NCBI GenBank assembly: GCA_015661715.1 | Contig: DQVN01000036.1 | Coordinates: forward strand, 1-6,896 | Direction of reading: 5' to 3' | Source: Sulfurivirga caldicuralii | GTDB taxonomy: Bacteria > Pseudomonadota > Gammaproteobacteria > Thiomicrospirales > Thiomicrospiraceae | Length of the DNA stretch: 6,896 nucleotides | Shown here: positions 1 to 5,511 of the stretch, one piece after another | Layout of the letters: each line of letters opens with the position of its first letter | Numbering within the stretch: position 1 is the stretch's first letter | Position numbers and translations under genes: made by a program | Notes under the pieces: generated by a model | Databases searched by the model: none | Seen by the model: only the letters and a program-made list of their open reading frames with translations | Told to the model about the DNA's origin: nothing

Positions 1-486
1 CGTCCAGGTGTGGTTATCGGCAAAAAGGGTGAAGATATTGAGAAGCTGAAGGCTGAGTTGGTTAAAAAGACGGGCATGCCGGTCAATATCGATATTTATG
101 AAATTAAAAAACCCGAGCTGGATGCCAAGTTGGTGGCTGACAGTATCGCCCAACAACTGGAAAAGCGCATCATGTTTCGTCGTGCCATGAAGCGTGCTGT
201 CGGTAACGCAATGCGCTTGGGTGCTGAAGGTATTAAGGTCATGGTGTCCGGGCGCCTCAATGGTGCTGAAATTGCCCGAAGCGAGTGGTATCGCGAGGGT
301 CGAGTTCCCCTGCACACATTCCGTGCTGACATTGATTATGCCACTTCTGAGGCAGATACGACCTACGGCAAGATTGGTGTCAAGGTATGGATTTTTAAAG
401 GTGAGCGTCTGGGTAAACTACCATTGGATCTGCATAAGCAGGACAATGGTCGTCAGGATCGCAAAGGTCGAAAAGGTCGTAGATAA
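1..486 (+). CDS. rpsC: 30S ribosomal protein S3, 5'-truncated by the window edge
   Basis: S3 binds the head of the 30S subunit at the mRNA entry channel and, with S4 and S5, contributes to ribosomal mRNA unwinding. The reading frame is open from base 1 and gives 161 residues. Compared with E. coli S3 (233 aa, from memory), the first residue here matches about Arg72, so roughly 71 N-terminal codons lie upstream of the window. The type-2 KH domain GxxG loop (IGKKG) is at fragment residues 6-10. The FRRAMKRAV segment at 59-67 keeps the Arg, Arg and Lys that correspond to E. coli R131, R132 and K135, which are implicated in helicase activity. The C-terminal S3 domain follows ([19 protein letters not shown], then KVWIFKGE), ending in a basic, poorly conserved tail that differs from E. 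coli. Stop is TAA at 484-486, and rplP begins 12 nt later, as expected for the S10 operon. Confidence 0.98.
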   Translation, partial: RPGVVIGKKGEDIEKLKAELVKKTGMPVNIDIYEIKKPELDAKLVADSIAQQLEKRIMFRRAMKRAVGNAMRLGAEGIKVMVSGRLNGAEIARSEWYREGRVPLHTFRADIDYATSEADTTYGKIGVKVWIFKGERLGKLPLDLHKQDNGRQDRKGRKGRR

Positions 487-498
487 GGGGAACTGGCT

Positions 499-912
499 AT
501 GTTGATGCCCAAGAGAACAAAATACAGAAAGGTGCAGAAGGGCCGTAATCGGGGACTAGCGCAAGCTGGTAATAAGGTCAGTTTTGGCGAGTTCGGATTG
601 AAATCGCTAGAACGCGGGCGAATTACATCTAGGCAGATTGAGGCTGCTCGTCGGGCCATGACACGTCACGTGCGCCGTGGTGCTAAAATCTGGATCCGAA
701 TTTTTCCGGACAAGCCCATTACTCAAAAACCACTGGAAGTGCGTATGGGTAAAGGTAAGGGTAGTGTGGAATATTGGGTGGCAGAAGTTCAGCCGGGACG
801 CGTCCTGTTTGAAATGCAGGGTGTTGACGAGACTGTCGCACGGCGTGCTTTTGAGTTAGCTGCTGCCAAACTGCCGGTTAAGACCCAATTTGTAATTAGA
901 TCGGTGATGTAA
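499..912 (+). CDS. rplP: 50S ribosomal protein L16
   Basis: L16 binds 23S rRNA near the peptidyl-transferase centre and contacts A-site tRNA. The product is 137 aa, against 136 in E. coli; the extra residue lies near position 23 ([10 protein letters not shown]). Hallmarks are the start [11 protein letters not shown], the [15 protein letters not shown] helix at residues 46-60, [12 protein letters not shown] at 64-75 and VRMGKGKG at 81-88. Arg82 corresponds to E. coli Arg81, the residue hydroxylated by the oxygenase RoxA/YcfD, so the target residue is present. Whether the enzyme exists in this organism cannot be seen here. The start at 499 rather than the in-frame ATG at 505 is chosen because L16 proteins begin ML-PKR and because AAGGGG (485-490), which overlaps the rpsC stop, sits 8 nt upstream. 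The next gene, rpmC, starts 2 nt after the stop. Confidence 0.98.
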   Translation: MLMPKRTKYRKVQKGRNRGLAQAGNKVSFGEFGLKSLERGRITSRQIEAARRAMTRHVRRGAKIWIRIFPDKPITQKPLEVRMGKGKGSVEYWVAEVQPGRVLFEMQGVDETVARRAFELAAAKLPVKTQFVIRSVM

Positions 913-914
913 TC

Positions 915-1106
915 ATGGATATCAAGTCCCTTCGAGAAAAGAATGTCTCAGAGCTGAACGATATGCTGAAGGATCTTCGTAAGGAGCAGTTTAATCTACG
1001 TATGCAGCATGCAACAGGTCAGTTGCAAAATACGGCTGAGCTACGTAAGATCCGTCGTAATATCGCTCGCATTAAGACGTTGATTCGTGAAAAAGTGAGT
1101 GCTTAA
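915..1106 (+). CDS. rpmC: 50S ribosomal protein L29
   Basis: L29 is a small two-helix protein beside the peptide exit tunnel. With L23 it forms part of the docking area for trigger factor, SRP and the translocon. The product is 63 residues, the same length as in E. coli. The family-typical helical hairpin is visible: [26 protein letters not shown] spans about residues 6-31, followed by the short GQLQNT turn, and the [16 protein letters not shown] region at about 42-57 carries the conserved basic face. The start codon lies 2 nt after the rplP stop. The GGTGATG stretch inside the end of rplP is the only Shine-Dalgarno candidate and is weak, so translation is probably coupled to rplP. The stop TAA (1104-1106) is separated from the rpsQ ATG by one base. 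Confidence 0.97.
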   Translation: MDIKSLREKNVSELNDMLKDLRKEQFNLRMQHATGQLQNTAELRKIRRNIARIKTLIREKVSA

Positions 1107-1107
1107 G

Positions 1108-1368
1108 ATGGCAGAACAGAAACAAGCTCGTACAGTTAAGGGTGTTGTGGTTTCCAACGCAATGGAAAAGTCCATTGTGGTTCGGATTGACCGCTATGTT
1201 AAGCATCCTAAATATAAAAAGTTTGTGCGCAAGTCGACTAAAATAATGGCGCATGATGAAAATAATGACTGTAATATCGGTGATACGGTGACAGTCGTAG
1301 AGAGTCGGCCGATCTCCAAGCGTAAGACTTGGAAGTTGCTGAGCATTGACGAGCGCGCTGCGCGCTGA
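1108..1368 (+). CDS. rpsQ: 30S ribosomal protein S17
   Basis: S17 is an OB-fold primary binder of 16S rRNA in the 30S body. The start is set at ATG 1108, giving 86 aa (E. coli 84). An in-frame GTG at 1099 would add only MLK and overlap rpmC, and no homologue I know begins that way. Conserved blocks are [14 protein letters not shown] at residues 12-25, [10 protein letters not shown] at 31-40, the HDENN segment at 49-53, and the S17 signature region [14 protein letters not shown] at 58-71. The N-terminus ([12 protein letters not shown]) is slightly longer than in E. coli. This is the last gene of the S10 operon in the gammaproteobacterial arrangement. Its stop TGA lies inside a GC-rich palindrome (1352-1366) and is followed by a 118-nt gap with promoter and hairpin signals. 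Confidence 0.97.
   Translation: MAEQKQARTVKGVVVSNAMEKSIVVRIDRYVKHPKYKKFVRKSTKIMAHDENNDCNIGDTVTVVESRPISKRKTWKLLSIDERAAR
1352..1366 (+). repeat. GC-rich inverted repeat over the rpsQ stop
   Basis: AGCGCG (1352-1357) and CGCGCT (1361-1366) are perfect reverse complements separated by CTG. In RNA they could form a 6-bp, almost all G-C hairpin. The last base of the right arm is the T of the rpsQ TGA stop. No U-tract follows (the next bases are GATAGAGAATAA), so it does not look like an intrinsic terminator. It may simply reflect codons for Glu-Arg-Ala-Ala-Arg, or it may protect the 3' end of the S10 mRNA. The structure is seen; any role is inference. Confidence 0.4.
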
Positions 1369-1393
1369 TAGAGAATAACAAATCGATAACAAT

Positions 1394-1440
1394 CCGCTTT
1401 TTTGGCTAAGCCTGGTAACAGGGACTGGTCAAATTAGCGG
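1394..1440 (+). other. imperfect stem-loop with GUAA tetraloop in the S10/spc gap (possible terminator or mRNA-processing structure)
   Basis: Read as RNA, CCGCT (1394-1398) pairs with AGCGG (1436-1440). After a 2x2 internal loop, 1401-1408 pairs with 1426-1433 as UUUGGCUA against UGGUCAAA, including two G-U wobbles. After a small asymmetric loop, CCUG (1411-1414) pairs with CAGG (1419-1422) across the loop GUAA, a GNRA-type tetraloop. Only four T residues (1441-1444) follow, so as an intrinsic terminator it would be weak. It lies between the last S10-operon gene and the first spc-operon gene, so attenuation, partial termination or RNase processing of read-through transcripts are all plausible. 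The pairing was worked out by eye and no folding energy was calculated. Confidence 0.45.
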
Positions 1441-1454
1441 TTTTGGTGTATTAT
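1426..1454 (+). promoter_or_regulatory. candidate spc-operon promoter (sigma-70 type)
   Basis: TGGTCA at 1426-1431 matches the -35 consensus TTGACA at 4 of 6 positions. TATTAT at 1449-1454 matches TATAAT at 5 of 6, and the spacer is exactly 17 bp. Transcription would begin near 1460-1462, leaving a leader of about 26 nt before rplN. The position matches the known E. coli spc promoter, between rpsQ and rplN, in the only wide gap among these genes. The rplN ribosome-binding site, GGAG at 1476-1479, lies 7 nt before the ATG. The -35 hexamer also forms part of the 3' arm of the hairpin at 1394-1440. Confidence 0.65.
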
Positions 1455-1486
1455 TAATTTTTTGCGGTTGAAAGTGGAGTGCCGCT

Positions 1487-1855
1487 ATGATTCAAATGCA
1501 AACTATTCTGGATGTCGCTGACAACAGTGGTGCCAAAAAAGTTCAGTGCATCAAAGTGCTGGGTGGTTCTAAGCGTCGTTATGCATCGGTTGGCGATGTA
1601 ATCAAGGTGTCCGTCAAGGAGGCGATGCCTCGCGGACGGGTAAAAAAAGGTGATGTTTACAACGCTGTTGTAGTTCGTACAGCAAAGGGTGTTCGTCGTT
1701 CTGATGGGTCTCTGATTAAGTTTGACGGGAATGCGGCCGTTCTTTTGAATCAGAAACTTGAGCCGATTGGTACACGTATCTTCGGGCCTGTTACCCGTGA
1801 GCTGAGAAACGAAAAATTCATGAAGATCGTTTCTTTGGCGCCAGAAGTACTATAA
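1487..1855 (+). CDS. rplN: 50S ribosomal protein L14
   Basis: L14 is a five-stranded beta-barrel protein on the subunit interface of 50S. It contacts 16S rRNA to form an intersubunit bridge and also contacts L19. The product is 122 residues (E. coli 123; one residue is missing near position 91, in LNQKLEPIG). Family hallmarks are [17 protein letters not shown] at the N-terminus, [17 protein letters not shown] at about 21-37, the [13 protein letters not shown] loop at 44-56, [15 protein letters not shown] at 61-75, and the strongly conserved C-terminal [14 protein letters not shown] at 94-107. ATG 1487 has a GGAG Shine-Dalgarno 7 nt upstream. It is the first gene after the S10/spc gap and so the first gene of the spc transcript. 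rplX follows 12 nt after its stop. Confidence 0.98.
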   Translation: MIQMQTILDVADNSGAKKVQCIKVLGGSKRRYASVGDVIKVSVKEAMPRGRVKKGDVYNAVVVRTAKGVRRSDGSLIKFDGNAAVLLNQKLEPIGTRIFGPVTRELRNEKFMKIVSLAPEVL

Positions 1856-1867
1856 GGAAAGAGAGTC

Positions 1868-2182
1868 ATGAACCGTTTGAAGAAAGGTGATGAAGTCATC
1901 GTGATTGCCGGAAAAGATAAAGGCAAGCGCGGCACCGTGTCTAAGGTGCTGGCAAATGGCCGCGTAGTGGTTGACGGCATCAATCTGGTTAAAAAGCATG
2001 TCAAGGCAAACCCGATGACAGGTGAGCAAGGCGGTATTGTTACCAGGGAGGCCCCAATTCATGCCTCTAATGTCATGCTTTTTAATCCAGAGACAGGTAA
2101 GGGTGATCGAGTAGGCTTTCGCTTAGATGGCGATAGCAAGATACGCTACTTCAAGTCCACCGGCAAGGCCGTAGACGCATAA
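1868..2182 (+). CDS. rplX: 50S ribosomal protein L24
   Basis: L24 is one of the first proteins to bind 23S rRNA and nucleates 50S assembly. It sits near the exit-tunnel opening. The product is 104 residues, as in E. coli. An N-terminal KOW motif covers about residues 5-32, with [16 protein letters not shown] at 7-22 as its core. Further conserved blocks are [14 protein letters not shown] at 33-46, [15 protein letters not shown] at 55-69, and DRVGFR plus [10 protein letters not shown] near the C-terminus. The N-terminus ([10 protein letters not shown]) is one residue shorter than the E. coli form. Purine-rich AAGGAAAGAGAG (1854-1865) precedes the ATG, starting within the rplN stop. rplE starts 10 nt downstream. 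Confidence 0.97.
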   Translation: MNRLKKGDEVIVIAGKDKGKRGTVSKVLANGRVVVDGINLVKKHVKANPMTGEQGGIVTREAPIHASNVMLFNPETGKGDRVGFRLDGDSKIRYFKSTGKAVDA

Positions 2183-2192
2183 GGGTTGAAAG

Positions 2193-2732
2193 ATGGCTAG
2201 ACTTAAAGAGTTTTATCGTAAGGAAGTGCTGCCCAAGCTGATGGAGCAGTTTGGCTATAAATCACCTATGGAAGTGCCAAAGCTTACGAAAATTACGCTA
2301 AACATGGGTGTCGGTGAGGCGTTAGGTGATAAAAAAATTCTAGATAACGCTATGGCAGATATGGCGGCAATTGCTGGTCAGAGGCCAATAAAAACATTGG
2401 CACGTAAGTCCGTGGCAGGATTTAAACTGCGCGAAGGGTGGCCGATTGGCTGTAAAGTGACTCTTCGTGGGGATCGTATGTATGAGTTCCTTGATCGCCT
2501 GATCAATATCGCATTGCCGCGGGTGCGTGATTTTCGTGGGGTGAGTTCCAAGTCCTTTGATGGACGAGGGAACTATAACATGGGCGTTCGTGAGCAGATC
2601 ATCTTCCCTGAGATTGAGTTTGAAAAGGTTGATGCGATTCGTGGTATGGATATCAGTATCTCGACCACCGCCAAAACAGACGAAGAAGCAAAAGCGCTGC
2701 TTGAAGCGTTCAATTTTCCATTTAAGAAGTAA
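2193..2732 (+). CDS. rplE: 50S ribosomal protein L5
   Basis: L5 binds 5S rRNA together with L18 in the central protuberance, contacts P-site tRNA and forms a bridge to S13. The 179 residues equal the E. coli length. Conserved landmarks are [16 protein letters not shown] at 33-48, [20 protein letters not shown] at 63-82, [19 protein letters not shown] at 86-104, [16 protein letters not shown] at 113-128, and [11 protein letters not shown] at 131-141, followed by the [21 protein letters not shown] tail. AAGGG (2181-2185) precedes the ATG by 7 nt. In E. coli the spc repressor S8 binds mRNA at the start of this gene. I could not draw an equivalent hairpin here with confidence, so S8 control is unproven. 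Confidence 0.98.
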   Translation: MARLKEFYRKEVLPKLMEQFGYKSPMEVPKLTKITLNMGVGEALGDKKILDNAMADMAAIAGQRPIKTLARKSVAGFKLREGWPIGCKVTLRGDRMYEFLDRLINIALPRVRDFRGVSSKSFDGRGNYNMGVREQIIFPEIEFEKVDAIRGMDISISTTAKTDEEAKALLEAFNFPFKK

Positions 2733-2741
2733 GGTGCAGTT

Positions 2742-3047
2742 ATGGCTAAGAAATCCATGATTGAGCGCGAAAAGAAGCGTATCAGGACTGTACAGAAATA
2801 CGCGGAAAAGCGCGCCAAACTAAAGGCGATTGCCAAGGACGTGAGTCTGCCTTTAGAAGAGCGCATGGCGGCCTTAGAGGCATTAAATAAATTGCCGCGT
2901 AATGCGTCTCCTGTGCGAGTTCAGCGTCGCTGTCGTATTACAGGACGGCCGCATGCTGTGTATAGAAAATTTGGTCTTTCACGGAACATGATCCGCCAGC
3001 TAGGAATGCAGGGTGATATTCCTGGTCTGAAGAAAGCAAGTTGGTAA
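2742..3047 (+). CDS. rpsN: 30S ribosomal protein S14, long zinc-free (C-) type
   Basis: S14 is a late-assembling protein of the 30S head, next to S3, S10 and S19. The product is 101 residues, matching the long proteobacterial form. Only one cysteine is present (Cys64, in [10 protein letters not shown]) and the paired CxxC motifs of the short zinc-binding form are absent, so this is the C- type that does not need zinc. The N-terminal helix is highly basic ([15 protein letters not shown]). The conserved C-terminal half reads [15 protein letters not shown] at 67-81 and ends [17 protein letters not shown] (2731-2736), overlapping the rplE stop, lies 5 nt before the ATG. It sits between rplE and rpsH, as in enteric and pseudomonad spc operons. 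Confidence 0.98.
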   Translation: MAKKSMIEREKKRIRTVQKYAEKRAKLKAIAKDVSLPLEERMAALEALNKLPRNASPVRVQRRCRITGRPHAVYRKFGLSRNMIRQLGMQGDIPGLKKASW

Positions 3048-3059
3048 GGATAATAAGCT

Positions 3060-3455
3060 ATGAGTATGTCTGATCCGATCGCTGATATGCTGACACGCGT
3101 ACGGAACGCGCAGATGGCAGGTCACGAAAAGGTTGTAGTGCCCGGTTCAAAGTTAAAAAAAGCGTTGCTGGATGTTATGACTCAAGAGGGCTATATCCAA
3201 GGCTATGATGTCCTGGATAAAGATGGAAAGCCTGAGCTGATTATTAAGCTTAAATATTATCAGGGCAAGCCCGTTATTGAAGAGATTAAGCGCGTGAGTC
3301 GTCCTGGCCTACGTGTCTACAAGAAAAAAGATGAACTCCCTAAGGTTATGGGTGGTCTCGGGATTGCGATTGTTTCAACATCTAAAGGTGTGATGACTGA
3401 TCACCAAGCCAGAAAGGCGGGCTTGGGTGGTGAAGTTATCTGCACAGTCGCGTAA
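3060..3455 (+). CDS. rpsH: 30S ribosomal protein S8
   Basis: S8 is a primary binder of 16S rRNA in the platform of 30S, recognising helices 21 and 25. In E. coli it is also the translational repressor of the spc operon. The product is 131 aa (E. coli 130). The N-terminal block [14 protein letters not shown] is at residues 5-18. [19 protein letters not shown] spans 78-96, and the RNA-binding signature STSKGVMTD is at 106-114, followed by the [12 protein letters not shown] end. ATG 3060 (MSMSDP) is preferred over the in-frame ATG at 3066 because E. coli S8 starts MSMQDP and AAGGA at 3046-3050 is 9 nt upstream. Presence of an intact S8 means autogenous control is possible, although its mRNA site is not obvious in this window. 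Confidence 0.98.
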   Translation: MSMSDPIADMLTRVRNAQMAGHEKVVVPGSKLKKALLDVMTQEGYIQGYDVLDKDGKPELIIKLKYYQGKPVIEEIKRVSRPGLRVYKKKDELPKVMGGLGIAIVSTSKGVMTDHQARKAGLGGEVICTVA

Positions 3456-3459
3456 GGAG
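3453..3459 (+). promoter_or_regulatory. strong ribosome-binding site deciding the rplF start
   Basis: TAAGGAG overlaps the rpsH stop codon and is a near-perfect anti-Shine-Dalgarno match, 6 nt before ATG 3466. It favours that ATG over the in-frame GTG at 3427, which lies inside rpsH and would add 13 residues not seen in L6 proteins. Confidence 0.85.
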
Positions 3460-3465
3460 TATACA

Positions 3466-3999
3466 ATGTCACGGATTGCAAAATCTCCGGTCGCAATTCC
3501 TGCAGGTGTTGAGGTTAAGGTGAATGGGCAGGAGGTCTCTGTTAAGGGGCCAAAAGGAGTATTGTCCAAAACATTTAATCCTGCAGTGGAAATTGTCGTA
3601 GAAGAAAGCCAGCTAACCTTTAAGCCCCGTGAAGGCTATGTAAATGGCTGGGCGCATGCAGGTACAGCGCGCGCTATTGTTAACAATATGGTTGTGGGCG
3701 TGTCTCAGGGTTATGAGAAGAAGCTGCAACTGGTTGGCGTAGGCTATCGTGCACAAGCACAAGGTAATGCTCTCAACTTGACATTAGGCTTCTCACATCC
3801 GGTTGTGTATCCATTGCCTGATGGCATTACGGCTGAAACCCCATCTCAGACAGAAATAGTGATTAAAGGTGTTGATAAGCAGAAGGTTGGGCAAGTGGCG
3901 GCCGAAATTCGCGCTTATCGTCCGCCTGAGCCATACAAGGGTAAAGGGGTACGCTATGCTGATGAGTATATTCTACGCAAAGAAGCTAAGAAGAAGTAA
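3466..3999 (+). CDS. rplF: 50S ribosomal protein L6
   Basis: L6 lies near the sarcin-ricin loop and helps form the GTPase-associated region of 50S, acting late in subunit assembly. From ATG 3466 the product is 177 residues, identical in length to E. coli. The fold is two related alpha/beta domains. Domain 1 (about 1-80) starts [19 protein letters not shown] and contains [20 protein letters not shown] at 61-80. Domain 2 contains [13 protein letters not shown] at 85-97, LGFSHPV at 107-113 and the L6 signature [14 protein letters not shown] at 154-167, ending in a basic KKK tail. The Shine-Dalgarno overlapping the rpsH stop is strong. rplR follows after 13 nt. Confidence 0.98.
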   Translation: MSRIAKSPVAIPAGVEVKVNGQEVSVKGPKGVLSKTFNPAVEIVVEESQLTFKPREGYVNGWAHAGTARAIVNNMVVGVSQGYEKKLQLVGVGYRAQAQGNALNLTLGFSHPVVYPLPDGITAETPSQTEIVIKGVDKQKVGQVAAEIRAYRPPEPYKGKGVRYADEYILRKEAKKK

Positions 4000-4012
4000 T
4001 TGAGGATAAGTT

Positions 4013-4366
4013 ATGGACAAAAAGCAAGCGCGCCTGCGTAGAGCACGTAAAACACGCGGTCGTATTCAGCGTTTACGGGTGCCTCGTCTGACAGTGCACC
4101 GTACACCACGTCATATCTATGCGCAGGTCATCGACGCAGACGGTGTTGCAGTAATTGCTGCCTGCTCTACTGTAGAGAAGCATGTTAAGGAGCAGGTCAA
4201 GAACACTGGTAATAAAGACGCGGCAGCCGTTGTGGGTAGATTGATTGCTGAGAAAGCTAACGCTGCGGGTGTGACAAAAGTGGCCTTTGACCGTTCCGGT
4301 TTTAAGTATCACGGTCGTGTCCAAGCGTTAGCAGATGCTGCGCGTGAGAATGGACTGGAATTTTAA
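4013..4366 (+). CDS. rplR: 50S ribosomal protein L18
   Basis: L18 binds 5S rRNA and, with L5, delivers it into the central protuberance of 50S. The product is 117 aa, the same as in E. coli. The N-terminus is a flexible arginine/lysine-rich arm ([20 protein letters not shown], residues 1-20) typical of bacterial L18. It is followed by the globular domain with [13 protein letters not shown] at 29-41, [11 protein letters not shown] at 51-61, [12 protein letters not shown] at 64-75 and the highly conserved [20 protein letters not shown] at 92-111. AGGA (4003-4006) lies 6 nt before the ATG. rpsE begins 11 nt after the stop. Confidence 0.98.
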   Translation: MDKKQARLRRARKTRGRIQRLRVPRLTVHRTPRHIYAQVIDADGVAVIAACSTVEKHVKEQVKNTGNKDAAAVVGRLIAEKANAAGVTKVAFDRSGFKYHGRVQALADAARENGLEF

Positions 4367-4377
4367 AAGGGTGGGTT

Positions 4378-4887
4378 ATGGCATCTCATGAAATGCAAGA
4401 TAATCAGGAGCAGTTGATTGAAAAGCTTGTCTCCGTCCGTCGAGTAGCCAAGGTGGTGAAAGGTGGTCGAGTTTTTGGTTTTTCTGCGCTATGTGTGGTC
4501 GGAGATGGTGATGGCCGTGTAGGTTATGCCAATGCAAAGGCGTCTGAAGTTCCTGTTGCAATAAAGAAAGCAATGGAAAAGGCTCGTCGTAATATGCGTC
4601 AGGTACCCCTTAAAGAAGGTACCCTGTATTACGCGATTAATTATAAACAGGGCGCGGCAAACATCATCATGCTACCCGCATCGGAAGGTACGGGTGTTAT
4701 TGCTGGTGGTGCAATGCGTGCGGTTCTAGAAGCGGCGGGTGTTAAAAATGTATTGGCCAAGTGTGTTGGTACCACGCGTCCAGTAAATGTGGTGCGTGCT
4801 ACAGCGGATGCACTCGCATCAATGAGTCGTCCTGAAGATGTGGCGGCTAAGCGTGGAAAGGCCCTTGCTGAAATTACAGGTGAGTGA
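4378..4887 (+). CDS. rpsE: 30S ribosomal protein S5, with divergent loop motifs
   Basis: S5 lies at the 30S mRNA entrance with S3 and S4 and affects decoding fidelity. Its N-terminal loop is the classic site of spectinomycin resistance. The product is 169 aa (E. coli 167). The dsRNA-binding-like domain starts near residue 13, with the spectinomycin-loop region [13 protein letters not shown] at 21-33. The C-terminal domain is well conserved: [19 protein letters not shown] at 100-118, NVVRAT at 137-142 and AAKRGK at 156-161. Two stretches are unusual. The normally glycine-rich GxGKAxEVP loop reads [11 protein letters not shown] (49-59), and [15 protein letters not shown] (82-96) replaces the usual H-V-G-(H/T)-G pattern. 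No frameshift explains these. AAGGG (4367-4371) precedes the ATG by 6 nt. The stop is 2 nt before rpmD. Confidence 0.97.
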   Translation: MASHEMQDNQEQLIEKLVSVRRVAKVVKGGRVFGFSALCVVGDGDGRVGYANAKASEVPVAIKKAMEKARRNMRQVPLKEGTLYYAINYKQGAANIIMLPASEGTGVIAGGAMRAVLEAAGVKNVLAKCVGTTRPVNVVRATADALASMSRPEDVAAKRGKALAEITGE

Positions 4888-4889
4888 TC

Positions 4890-5075
4890 ATGGCTGAAAA
4901 GAAAGTTAAAGTGACCCTGGTGAAGAGTCTGATCGGTCGTTTGCCCAAGCATAAAGCCTGTGTACATGGATTGGGGTTACGTAAGATTCATCAGACTGTT
5001 GAAGTATTGGACACACCGCAGAATCGAGGCATGATTGATAAAGTCTCCTATCTGCTGAAAGTAGAGGAAGCCTGA
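4890..5075 (+). CDS. rpmD: 50S ribosomal protein L30
   Basis: L30 is a small single-domain 23S rRNA-binding protein of the 50S subunit. It is absent from several bacterial lineages but regular in gammaproteobacteria. From ATG 4890 it has 61 residues (E. coli 59). The in-frame GTG at 4884 overlaps the rpsE stop and would add only two residues, so it is rejected. Conserved features are the basic start [13 protein letters not shown], the [20 protein letters not shown] block at 13-32, which is the L30 signature, and the [17 protein letters not shown] segment at 36-52. AGGTGAG (4878-4884), inside the end of rpsE, is 5 nt upstream, so translation is probably coupled to rpsE. rplO starts one base after its TGA. 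Confidence 0.97.
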   Translation: MAEKKVKVTLVKSLIGRLPKHKACVHGLGLRKIHQTVEVLDTPQNRGMIDKVSYLLKVEEA

Positions 5076-5076
5076 T

Positions 5077-5511
5077 ATGCGATTGAATACCCTCAAGCCC
5101 GCAGAAGGCGCTAAAAAGGCGCGTAAACGTGTTGGACGCGGTCCTGGTTCTGGTCTGGGGAAGATGGGCGGCCGTGGACACAAAGGACAGAAGTCGCGTT
5201 CTGGCGGTTATCACAAGGTAGGTTTTGAAGGTGGGCAGATGCCCATTCAGCGCCGACTGCCAAAATTTGGCTTTATTTCACGCAAATCTTTGCGTCGTGA
5301 TGAGGTTCGTTTGAGTGAACTCAATAAGGTTGATGCTGATGTTATAGATCTGGCAGTGTTAAAAGCGGCGAACATCGTCAATGAAAATGTGCTAACTGTC
5401 AAAATCATTCTGTCTGGAGAGATCGCTAAACCAGTCAAGGTTGTTGGCATTCCTTGTACTAGAGGTGCAAAAGCAGCAATCGAAGCAGCTGGTGGTAGCG
5501 TAGAAGAATAA
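5077..5511 (+). CDS. rplO: 50S ribosomal protein L15
   Basis: L15 is a 50S assembly protein with a long extended arm that threads into 23S rRNA. The product is 144 residues, as in E. coli. The N-terminal arm is rich in Gly, Arg and Lys: [10 protein letters not shown] at 13-22, then [20 protein letters not shown] at 25-44. FEGGQMP at 50-56 and RRLPKFGF at 59-66 follow, both highly conserved. The globular C-terminal part contains [11 protein letters not shown] and ends [17 protein letters not shown], the L15 signature region. A GAGGA Shine-Dalgarno inside the end of rpmD lies about 8 nt upstream. The TAA stop (5509-5511) shares its last A with the secY ATG. Confidence 0.98.
   Translation: MRLNTLKPAEGAKKARKRVGRGPGSGLGKMGGRGHKGQKSRSGGYHKVGFEGGQMPIQRRLPKFGFISRKSLRRDEVRLSELNKVDADVIDLAVLKAANIVNENVLTVKIILSGEIAKPVKVVGIPCTRGAKAAIEAAGGSVEE

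Noticed and set aside
1099..1107. GTG start three codons upstream of the rpsQ ATG
   Set aside because: It lies inside rpmC, adds only MLK, and S17 homologues start at the position of ATG 1108.
3427..3465. N-terminal extension of L6 from GTG 3427
   Set aside because: It overlaps rpsH. The ATG at 3466 has a strong Shine-Dalgarno and gives the exact 177-residue family length.
4602..4623. Two GGTACC hexamers forming an inverted repeat inside rpsE
   Set aside because: The hexamer is self-palindromic, arms do not extend beyond 6 bp, and both copies fall in ordinary coding sequence, so chance is sufficient.
4641..4967. Antisense open frame of 108 codons opposite rpsE/rpmD, and similar antisense frames elsewhere
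   Set aside because: All lie opposite well-conserved ribosomal-protein genes, show no recognisable protein features and are explained by codon bias of the sense gene.
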